From Mauremys mutica (taxonomy: Eukaryota > Chordata > Testudines > Geoemydidae), in NCBI RefSeq assembly GCF_020497125.1, contig NC_059080.1:69360618-69424617 (forward strand): a DNA stretch of 64,000 nucleotides, read 5' to 3'. Of this stretch, positions 54,086-64,000 are shown one piece after another. Both the position numbers and the translations under genes were made by a program. The notes below the pieces were generated by a model that had not been told where the DNA came from, ran no database searches, and saw only the letters and a program-made list of their open reading frames with translations. The first letter of the stretch is position 1. The number at the start of each line of letters is the position of its first letter.

Positions 54086-57000
54086 GTCACAGTCACCAGC
54101 TGTCCGGCCATGGGGATGTAAGGGAGACTGGCTCCCAGGCATCCAAGCAAGGGTCAGTCCAAAGCTGGCCCTCAGAGTCATTTCCTTATTCACACAGGTT
54201 TTTTTTCTGTTAGGTTAAGTATTTTCTTGTACACTATATCTATCTATCTATTGCAGTGAGTGATCACGTTCCTCTCTGTTGCCTCAGAATCTTGTCAATT
54301 CTAATGACAGTGTTTGTGACAGACTCTAAATAGGAGTACTTGTAGGGTGTACACTTAAGCACATGTACAAGTCTTTGCACGATATGGGCCTAAATTGAGT
54401 CCACAGCCACACCAGTGCAGCCCCACTGTCTCCAGTTGCACAGTTGTAACCAACTGGAAATTAGTAAACAATTATGTTGACGATAGACCTAAAGGAATGG
54501 GAGCCAATGTCCGTTCTGTTACCCATGCAGAGCAGGATTTACAGGAGTAAAAAGCAGACGACACATTTTGGCACTAAAGTCAGAAGCTGTAACTCTGAAT
54601 ATGAATAGAGGGCAGATCTATTGAGTAGGAAGGTGCCACTGTTATATACATCACTTTTCAGATTGGAACTGCACTTTAAATACTAAAAAAATTGCATGAA
54701 TGTAACATTAAGTTGACAATGTACACACTAAAAAACAGAAAATGCAAGTACTTAAGCTAAAGTTGTATTAGTGTAGTTCTGGAGATTTAATAACATAAAT
54801 ATACGTATATTACAAGTATATATATGGTACGATATATAATACACCCTACAAGAATATCTATATTTATATGTATATACACACACACATATATACACACACG
54901 CAAACAAACAGAGTGCATCTCCTAGACCTCTGGATTGAGGAGCTAAATTCCGAACTGTGAAAAGAGATCTCTAGCATCAGCATCTGTCTACTTGGCAAAT
55001 TTCCCAGGTAGCTGTATTTGTTGCATTGGCTTTGCTTCTGGGTCTATCACATGATTAGACTGGTGCTATGCTTTCTGAACTGCTTTGTCTTCCTAAAGAC
55101 CATTTCTTTTACTTTTCTTAGGAATACAAGATATTTTCTGTTTAAGACACCACACATTTCTTGTGAAATATGCTCTTTTGAGATAAACCAACAGCTGACA
55201 TGAGAGGCAAACCTCAAGATGACTAATTATTAGAAAGAATATTTATCATTAACACCACATTAATTATTATAACTCTCTGCTGTTACAATTTATCATTCAG
55301 TGTTTTCTAGAATGTTATTTTTCAGGGATATTGTCAATTTAAAACTCATAGGCCCAATTCATCACTGTGTTACATGGGCATGAAACTGGAATAACACATA
55401 CAAAGCAGGCACCATAGATATTTGTTTGTTTACAATATAAGTGTAGTAGAGTCTCCCCAAGCCCAGCATTAGATTCCCCCCTTTCTGCCTCAGTTTCCAC
55501 ACTGTCATATAATTCATGGGGCAACTGACAGGCCAATGCATCAGCAAAACTCCCAGAAGCATCAGTATTTCATTCCCTTTTCTGAGGGATACAGTTATTG
55601 TGCAAGAAGCATCAAGCAAGACAGGTGAACCAGGTCCTGTGGCATGGCTCCTTCTAAGGCTTCTGCCTCAGAAGGTGCCTACTGAGTCCTGCACAGTGAG
55701 TATCCCCAGCCAGGTCTTTAACCTCCCTGACCCTAGCATGGCAAGTTCCCTTCCAGATCCTTTCTTTTACCCCCAGGGTCTACTACAAGCACTTCCCTGT
55801 AGCTCTTACCCCGGAGTGGGTAGCTTGTTGGCCTTTTAATCTCACTAGGGGAGAAGCAGCTGATTAGTGACAGGTGGCAGCTTAAACCCAACTTCCTTAA
55901 AGGACCATTCCACTCTGTGGCACTAAGTTATTAATAGCATCTTAAATGATTAGAAGGGAAAGAATATTAAAAATCAGTGTACTTGTCACTATTTATACTG
56001 TTTAATTTTTTGCATTTCTCTTAGCTTGGGCAATAAAAATCAACAAAGACAGGCTTAGGAGGGTTTTTTTTATAGCAAGCTTCACTTTCAGATTCTTAAT
56101 GCTGCCATCTTTGGGTTTCTAAGCAGTTGTCTGTGCTGCTCATTGTTTATATTACTCATCTTTTATTACTAATAGACGCAAAGTCCAGTGAAATCAGCGG
56201 GAATCTTTCTATTGACTTTAATAGGCTTTGGATCAGGCCTTATCGCTCCAACTTGTTCCATGCATGGGCTTGCACAAAGCCACATTACAGCTTGCAGGAC
56301 TGGAGCCTAAGACTGTAAATGCTTACTTGCAGGGACCAAGGGTAACATTTTAAAACATGCCTAAGTGACTCAGGAGCCTAGATGCCATTTTCAGAATTGA
56401 CGTAGGCCCAGCTTCTCAAAGATATTTTACATCTGTCATTGAAATCAATCTAAGTTAGGAGCCTGGTAGGATTTCACACATCCTTTGCACAGCATTAAAT
56501 GACTACAGAAACCCATAAGGTACTGGAGAACCATGCCAATTCTCTTAGAGGTACAGCACAGAATCTCACCTCCTGTGTCTGAGCATCCAAGGCAGAATTT
56601 GGCCTCTGTATTTATGCTTAATAATCTTGAACATTTTCTCCATTCTGCAAGTCTTCCTTTAAAAGGAGTTGGCTCACTCCAGACCTTTACCTCACCTCAG
56701 TACAGCTACTTTCTTAGAGACCCCCTCATCCACTGTGTTAAGTTCCCACTTGTTTCCAGACTCAGAAGCATAACTTCAGTGAGAACCTGAAGCCCTATAA
56801 ACTTCAACAGTGGTTACAATCAATGCTTAGGCTATTGGGTAGCTCTGTTGTGATAGGCTCTGTCACGATCATTTCTATACGGTTCTCCCACTCTCAGGAA
56901 AATGCATTGTGATCCACACTGAGGTTAGAAGATGCTGTTAGCAGTGCACTCCTCAGGAAACAGAATGCTCAATTTTCATTGTAAAAGAGACAAACTTTGG

Positions 57001-59876
57001 CCTTAATAGGAGCCTTGTTTTTAACAACATAACAAAATTGCATTGGTTGTTCCTTAATAATTTGATGTTACTCTTTAAAACAATTTTTACTCCAGGAATT
57101 GTTTAGTCTATTTTATATCTTCTTATTTATTTGTTTTGGCTAAGTACGTAGCAGATTAGACACTGCTGCTGATTCTCCTTTTTCTTTTATTCTGTGCCTC
57201 TTCTATCATGCTGAACACTTAGCAAACATTTTATTGGAAAGGATACAGATTCAACTGTTTCTGATTGCTACTTTAAATTCCTCACACTACTCCTTATTTT
57301 GTATTTATTCAATAAATGGCCTCCCAAAAGCATGCTATCTGCCCCCAGACAAATAAAACAAAAAAGGGCATAGGGTAGTATTTTCATAAATGCCTTAGTC
57401 CCATTTTCAAAAGTGACCTGGGGCCAGATATTCAAAGGTATTTAGACACCTAAAGATACAGACACCTAGTGGAATTTTTAAAATTGTCAAAAAGGTTAGA
57501 GCCCAGATTTTTAGAGGTTTTTAGGCATTGCTGTACTCAACGTCTAGAAGTAGATGGGATTTAGATTCCAAAGTCCCTTTTGAAAATGAGATTGGTCTTG
57601 TTGCATTAGGAGACTTCTTCAGCAGCAACAGAAGAGAGGGTAGTATTTACTGCATGCAGAACATTTTTTAAAAAAGGATACAGAAAATTAATGAATAAAA
57701 TGTGGATTTTAAGCTATTTTAGATTCAGGTCTTCCATGCCCCACAGAGTGAGTTTCTTACTTCACCTTCTGGAAGTTTGATCCTGTGTTTTGTTTTCCTG
57801 ATATATTCTCAAAAATGCCTACCCAATGTTTTCATATTCTTGTGATATATTTTCCATCTCTATAACATACTGTCTACCCGATTCCTATTTAGCCATTTTG
57901 TCAAATCAGGAGCTTTCCCTCTCTCATCTAAACATTATTTTATTTGCTAACATTAGGCTCAAAGTAACTCCTTTGATGCTCTCAGAGGAGAAATATTTCA
58001 ATTCTGAGCTATTTGCTAATATACTTAAGGTACTATAGCAGATGTCAGAGCCCCTGCTTTTGTGATATTAATTAATAAGGCTCTTATTCCAGAATTCTCT
58101 GGGTTAGAGTAGTCCCAGAACACATGCTTATAATTTCCTCCTGAGCTGAAAATGCCCCAGCATAAATTACTTTCTTGTGATCCCAATTTGTGTAAGTGTT
58201 TGGGTGTCCAGTACCATCTGTGAAGTGCACTGAATTGTATTTCCTTTAATTTAACAACCCTTGTTGATGAATAGCTCTTAACCCATCTCCTGATACAATT
58301 TCCTTTAAGTATTAGACCCTAATCCATCTTCCCTTGCCTATTTTGAATATGGACATCATCCTCCCCCCAGAGAATGACACTGAGAAACTCCCAGCTCCAC
58401 TAAACTAATGCAATATTCCACACTACTTTCTCTTAGCTGTCCTGAGCCATGCTATCCAGTTCTTTATTTATTTCTACTCGCAGGTCACCGATCACTTGCT
58501 GCTCTTCAGAAGCTTTTCTTTTTCTTGACCTATCCCCAGCGACATTTATAATCGGCACCAATTAGAGCAGATATGGTACCCAATGACTCTAACTATGATT
58601 TGGTTACTGGTACAGAAACTAAGTGGACAGAGCTGAGGAATAAGAAACAAAATCATGGTTCTGGACAATATTTTCCTTGGGCTTTTCTACTTAGCCCTTC
58701 AGTCAAAGATATCACCATTTCTAAAGCACTTGTCACTGGGAAAGGCAGATCATGATATTGCAAGCTAGGCCTGCACTAAGTACATTGAAATGGATCCAGT
58801 TATGCATGAAAAGCCAGTGCTGGGGGAAAGAACCATGTGACAAGCTCTGTTTAGCTTCTTTCTCATGGAGCTGTGATCTACATGCAAAGCTTTCCCCCTT
58901 TCTCTCTTCTGGTCTCTGATTATGATTATTAGACAGGTCTATATATACCCATATTCTGATACCAACTCATATTGAGTTAAGAAGCAACTCAACTACTCCC
59001 ACAACTCAGTGGAAATAAGGGCACTAGAACCTGACCCTTAATAATTAGACATTGGTCTAGGTCACAAGGTTAGGATATGGATCTGAATTTCTTGAAATTC
59101 AGGTCTGGGATTCTGGTTCAGGTCCATCTTTAACGATAATTCAACAAACCTCCCAGTACATTATCCTGCCGTTTGTTGCCCATTTATTGCTCTCCTTTCA
59201 TCTCAAGTGTTTTTCTTTATAGATGGTTTAATTGTTGTAACTAAGATGTGTCACTTATGCTGTAGATCAATAACTCTCATTGAAATAATTGGTTCACAGG
59301 TGTTTTGTTTTGTTAGCCTAAATGCAGTAAGACAGTAAACAAACAAATATAGTACTTAAGAGTTCTGTCTTGAGGTCTGATCCTACAAATTCTTATGCAT
59401 GTGAGTAGTGATTAGGTCAGTAATCCTATTAACTGCAATGGAATGGCTCACAGGAGCAAGGGTTGGCAGGGTCAGGTCATTGCCATGGCAGCAATGCTCA
59501 TCCCTTTCTTCTCTCCTCTCCCAGGAGCTAGTCCTGAGGTGCTGTGTCCCCTCAACTCCTACTGAAGTTACTTGCAGTTGCATGTTCTGTAACTCATGGG
59601 TTCAATTTCTTAGTCTCTGACCAGAGATACGATACTACTCTCCTTTATCTGAAATGACAAAACTCCCTCAGGATGTAGGATTGGGCTTCTAATTAACACT
59701 CTAGTTCAAGTCTCGACTTCCATGCACCTTCCAACCTCCAAAAGTCCTTGTTTTAAAATTTCACTCTGCAAATAATCTTGTTCTTAATATTATTTTAAAT
59801 TCCAGCAGTGCAGGCCCATCTTCTGTAGGTGCTAGATGCTTTCAACTCGCACTGAGGTCAATGCCAATGAAGAGCA
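54086..59876. other. Anonymous DNA with microsatellites and ancient repeats
   Basis: A (TATC)n run lies at 54236-54252 and a mixed TA/CA microsatellite at 54855-54900. Ancient repeat pieces occur at about 54350-54390, 56180-56240, 56340-56460, 57390-57600 and 59375-59450. No gene is supported across this stretch. Confidence 0.5.
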
Positions 59877-60047
59877 TGATTTTTAAAGGTATTTAAGCAC
59901 CTACATGTGCCAATAGGTATGTAGTGGGTTTTTCAAAAGTACCTAACTCCTCTTGATTTCAATGGTAGATAGGTTCCGAGGTGCTTTTGAAAACTCTAGT
60001 AGGTTCCTATTTTCATCTTTAGGTGCCTAAGTACCTTTAAAAATCAT
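59877..60047. repeat. Ancient palindromic repeat
   Basis: Starts ATGATTTTTAAAGGTATTTA and ends with AGTACCTTTAAAAATCAT, an imperfect inverted repeat of about 28 bp, with AAGCACCTA and TAGGTGCCTA continuing it inward and TTTTCAAAAGTACCTAACT and a mirror GTGCTTTTGAAAA in the centre. Related, more decayed copies lie near 57390-57600, 56340-56460 and 30825-30925. It looks like an old MITE. Confidence 0.6.
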
Positions 60048-60611
60048 CAGTCTTGAAAGGTGCACAATATCTTAAAAGAAGTTATTAGCACCTTGCAAAA
60101 CTTGGGCATATATTGCCTATCATTCTAGAAAAAGTTTGAAATTCACAGTGTCTTGATATCCTGATTTTTTCTTTTTACTAGTCCATCCATGCACACACTT
60201 TTTGTCATCGGGAACTCAATAGAAGCAAATCAGGCCTGCGTGAGGAATAAGTCTGCCTACACAGTGATGGCTTGCAAACTGTTTTCAAGCTTTATGGTTT
60301 TATTCATTATTTTGACCAAGCCAGATAAAGCTCTGAAAGTAACACTTCACTGAAGGAAACAATTTGTCATGTTAGTAGCTTTGCTATTTGATGCTCATTT
60401 TTGCTGGACACATGAAATCCGACAGTCATTCTAAGATTCTGTAACTCATTTGTCAGGTTACATTAGGAAAAAAAATTCAAAACTATCAACATCCAACCGG
60501 AAGAACATTTATCACCAAAATAGTGATTACACACATAAAGAGCTGAAAACAGAGCATTTAAATTAATCTAAACTCTAATGCTTGAAAAAAATATTGCTAA
60601 TATAAACAGGC

Positions 60612-60680
60612 TGACAAATCTGTAGTTCCTTGATGCGTCAGTAGGTTGCAGCAGAATACTGAATACAGTCCGAAATCAAC
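60612..60680. repeat. Dispersed 70-bp repeat, copy 1
   Basis: ACAAATCTGTAGTTCCTTGA opens a block that matches 62236-62306 with a handful of differences. Confidence 0.75.
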
Positions 60681-62235
60681 ACTAAAAGATATGTGCATGA
60701 CAGGGGATTCTCTGACAAAATGTGTTTGAAGTCAGCATGGTAACACTTAGCTATCTGGAAGATTTTGTGCTAAATGGACTTACATATCAAGACCTTGGCT
60801 CAATATAACACACACACAAACATACACCTTTCCATATTGTAGATGTGAATATTAGTCGTACAGCCTCTTTGCTGGCTTATGGAAGGACAACACTGACTCT
60901 GAAATGTGACATTTTCTTCTATTTCCAAGGTCCAAATACAGGACCAAATTCTGCAGTTTGGGTTTGCTTGATTAAAGATTGGGGATTTTTTTTTTCCAAA
61001 TTGCTGTAGGGGAATCCAGCAGTTTATGAGAAATTAGATTAATTTGAGAGATGTGGCTGTACAAACTGGTGAACGACACAGATAAAAAGTGAAATTTGGC
61101 AGAAAAGAGCCTAATCTTTGATAATAAAGTCACCATATGGAATTGTTTCTCTCTTGATGATGCATTTGGATATCAGAAGAAAGAAACAGTATTTCAATCA
61201 AAGCTCTCAGCAGTTATTAGTGGGATCTCTGTTCCCATCAATTGTTCTTTTTCTCTAATTTGCTTGTAAGTAATAATTCCACAGCTGTGTCTTGTGAAAC
61301 CAATTGCAAATCTATAGGTCTCTATATTTAGATTGCATACAAACACACACAAAAATTAACAAAGATATAAAGAATACTGCTTAGCCTTTAGCAAAATCAT
61401 ACAAAAGAGCTAATGAAGCTTACTCTAATAGGCTATGCAGCGTGACCAGCTGTAAACCTGCATTTGTATTCCACAACAGGGATGCTCATTGTTGAGGAGA
61501 AAGTTACTCTTCTTCAAAAGAGATCAAGTTACTCTTTCAAGGTATCACATGAGCAGGCAGCACCAGTTCCTTGCCCCCATAAGAAACACTATCCAATGAG
61601 TCAATTTATCTCATCTAAAAGCTGGTACTGCTCCCCAAAACAGCAAACTTCATGCGGTAAACATGGCACTCACTTTTACTCATTGTCTTTCTAATTTAAA
61701 CGAAGGGTTTAACTAGTTACCTAAGCCTGTCCAGTACCACAGGTGTGCTGGTGTCAGAGGTGATGATGGTATTAGTGCATTCCTCCATCACTCCCTGATC
61801 TCTTCTAGCCACCCTCCTCAGCAACCATCCAATTCCCTATATGCATCACATCCTCCTCTTACAAGTCTTTCTATTTTTGCTCCCTGTTATGTGTCATGAC
61901 AAGCTGAACCAAGTGGGCACGAATTCCCAGGGTAAAGAAAAGAGCTTAAGGCCTAGCCTCTTGGTAAATGCTATTCTGCCATCCACTTAGACATGGAGCC
62001 CTTAGCCAGTACCTTCTTATATTATGCGGCATGCCTAAACTGTTCCTTGTTTGCAGTAAAAAAGAAGTTCCTTCTGTGGTTGTTGCATACTATTTTGCCA
62101 GACAGTTTATATAGCAGTGTTGTAACACTGAAGCCTAATTTAAAATCAGATTTTAAGAAGGATATAGAAACATAAGAATTACCTTGCCATTTCAGGCCAA
62201 TTACACCTGCCTACTGTCAAATCTGTACACCCATC

Positions 62236-62306
62236 TACTGTCAAATCTGTAGTTCCCTGATGCATCAGTAGGTTGCAACAGAGTGCTAAATACAGTCTGA
62301 AATCAA
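62236..62306. repeat. Dispersed 70-bp repeat, copy 2
   Basis: Second copy, same orientation, 1.6 kb downstream. Its first bases CTACTGTCAAATCTGTA are themselves repeated just upstream at about 62211-62227, a local tandem. Confidence 0.75.
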
Positions 62307-63039
62307 CTCCCTCCCACTAAGGTTCTGGGATAAAAAGATGATAAAAAAATAAAACATGATAAAAAGATTGTGTCTGAGCTGATGGATAAATTCTTCATCC
62401 AGGGACTGGAGGGAAGATGACCCGTACTCATGATGTAAGGTATTCTGACAGCGCGGATGATAGGATACTACTATCCATCTTAGAGACATAGCAGATAACT
62501 GTCACCCATCACTACTTCCTTGGAGAGATGTGAATGTTAAAACTGGATCCATTTCGTACCTGTTCTCTCCTGCTAGTTGTCTGAAGTGGGACACAAGTAT
62601 CCCAGTGTAATGCATCAGAATAGGGTAGTATCCCTTTAAATAGACTGTGAGCCTTCTAGTGGTGCTGACCATGTTCTATGTTTTATAAGCCAGCAGAACC
62701 CAGGCAGAACAGCAGTGTACAAGTGTGTGTGTATATAGCTAGGCATTGAATGTTGTGTATATCCAGCAAACACAGTTAATTTAGACTCCACTGTGCCCAC
62801 GTGGCTCCTCCATTTTATGTTATTCCTATAAAGATCAAAAGATCCAACACCCATGATCAGCAGAGTCAAAATGCTTTCTCACATCTTATTTAGCAAGAGC
62901 AAGAAGCCATAGGAGGAAAATCATAAAACATCATGGACACAAATACAGTACTAGCAACACACAAATGGTACTCAGCTCTAGATCTTCTTTACTTCTGATG
63001 CAGTTTACACCATCTCCCAATATCCCAGTCTCTAGCTGA

Positions 63040-63475
63040 AATTAGCACCTGAACTAAAAACAGCTTTTTCAAGCTAAACCCAGAAAAGATGTAGGTCATG
63101 TCTGCGGAGAGAGGGAAACAGCTCAAGCTACAATCATCAGTACATTCCTGTTCTGAGGGTGTCTACAGATCATCAAATGTGAACATCTGAGAGGTCCTTA
63201 ACTCATCAGTCCTGGATACTTCAATAGCCACGGCTACTAAAAATGCCTTCTTCCATCTGCACCTGGAGAGATGACTATGCCTTGTCTGTGGGAAAATAGC
63301 TGGGCCACAGTGAGACACAATTTGTTTACCTCCACATTGGCTTATTCAGCCTTACTGTATCTCACTATACCTAGGAATGAGCACATCAGCACAGAAGAAG
63401 CTTTCATTTGGTCTTGTATTCAACAACAGGCATCAACGCAGTGCACTGTTCATTATAACACCGAAGAGAGCTAAG
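63040..63475 (+). pseudogene. L2-type LINE reverse transcriptase fossil
   Basis: In shifting plus-strand frames this stretch keeps signature pieces of L2 ORF2 in the right order: LKLNPEKM near 63072-63092, TATKNAFFHLHLER near 63230-63272, and STLAYSALLYLTIP near 63331-63374, matching the family's KLNPDKTEV, AFFHLR and SRLDYCNALL blocks. Several frame breaks show it is old. Confidence 0.6.
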
Positions 63476-64000
63476 TACTGGGAATAGACAAAGAAGCTGG
63501 TAAGGAAGTATAATCAGCATATCTCAAGCTGATAGCATTGCTAAGTATTTCAATGGGAGGTGCTGTATGGGGAAAGATTCCATGTCCTCCACAGTGAGTC
63601 TGTAAGGTCTCTCTGGCAGGAGATTCTGCAGTGGGCTAGGGCAGGCCCTCACTCGTCTCTGGGACTCTGGCTTCTGGCAGGAGGTGGCTTTGCCTGGAGC
63701 TGGGAGGTTTCATAACCCACTCAGGCAGCAATGTGTTCTGGTGAGGGGTCCCTGAGTCAATGGGAGAGGTGCGTTGTCCACTCTCAGACCAATTCCTACA
63801 GAGAGGGCTGAAGGTGGTTCGGTCCAGGCAGCTATATGGTCTGGTGTGGGGTTCCAGCAGGGGTAGTGGGAGGGATGGCAGCCTGCATCACCCATCGTAC
63901 CCTTGTTCCTACTCACTGTCAGAATGGCGACAAATCTCAGGCCCTGCAGAACTAAACGTAAAATTCACTTCAACTTTCCTTCAGTCACAGCCAACACAGC
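63476..64000. other. Anonymous DNA
   Basis: Moderately G-rich. CAGGCAGC followed by ATGTGTTCTGGTG (63723-63742) and CAGGCAGCTATATGGTCTGGTG (63826-63847) suggest a local duplication about 103 bp apart. No gene is seen. Confidence 0.4.

Larger units (their letters stand above)
60048..63039. other. Anonymous DNA with a dispersed repeat pair
   Basis: 60612-60680 and 62236-62306 are near-identical direct copies of a 70-bp block. About 62164-62200 has a fragment resembling a reptile repeat that starts ACATAAGAATTACC. No gene is supported. Confidence 0.5.

Overview
The window looks like non-coding DNA from a turtle (cryptodiran-type) genome. The evidence is the repeat content: tRNA-derived SINEs whose tails resemble the CR1 LINE, CR1 and L2 LINE fossils, Penelope-like elements, Harbinger and hAT DNA transposons, a Ty3/gypsy retrotransposon and solo LTRs, all set in AT-rich sequence with no run of host exons. 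The species call is inference from repeat families known in turtles; no marker gene is present. Most long reading frames in the window are transposon protein or chance frames in GC-rich repeats.

Layout. 1-2575 is a G-rich tandem-repeat body interrupted by an antisense solo LTR (345-1067); its right end looks like a hAT-type terminus. 2576-6603 is a 5'-interrupted, frameshifted Ty3/gypsy element with gag, protease, RT/RNase H, integrase, polypurine tract and 3' LTR. 6604-23149 is mostly anonymous DNA with SINEs (9.6, 13.0, 21.9 kb), a hAT nested inside a hAT (15.7-16.4 kb), and two Penelope-like fragments (17.1 and 21.7-22.8 kb, the second split by a dimeric SINE). 23158-23492 and 33661-33995 are two 335-bp hAT MITEs with the same 8-bp target duplication. 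25.2-27.9 kb holds three MITEs whose ends resemble Harbinger. A degenerate minisatellite (28.4-28.7 kb), a hAT element (28719-29603) and a CpG island (about 29604-30215) follow; the island holds a possible minus-strand first exon and is the only candidate host gene piece. 32354-33451 is an inverted-repeat element filled with a G-rich minisatellite.

The most complete system is a PIF/Harbinger transposon at 34935-39728. It carries two convergent genes that both read open. One is a two-exon Myb/SANT-like DNA-binding protein on the plus strand (35322-35901 joined to 36748-37289, splice phases agree). The other is a 427-residue DDE transposase on the minus strand (38068-39351). In this superfamily the two proteins act together: the Myb-like partner binds near the element ends and helps bring the transposase to them. 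Arrays of TCGA-cored motifs lie just inside both ends. Immediately to the right are a hAT MITE (39775-40151), a CR1 3' end (40178-40650) and a Penelope-like element (40964-42609) with inverted ends and a 12-bp target duplication.

42.6-64 kb is again mainly anonymous: a small hAT-like MITE (44153-44275), an LTR-like segment with SINEs (44.7-46.1 kb), a hAT MITE (48642-49079), microsatellites, scattered ancient palindromic repeats and an L2 LINE fossil near the right edge.
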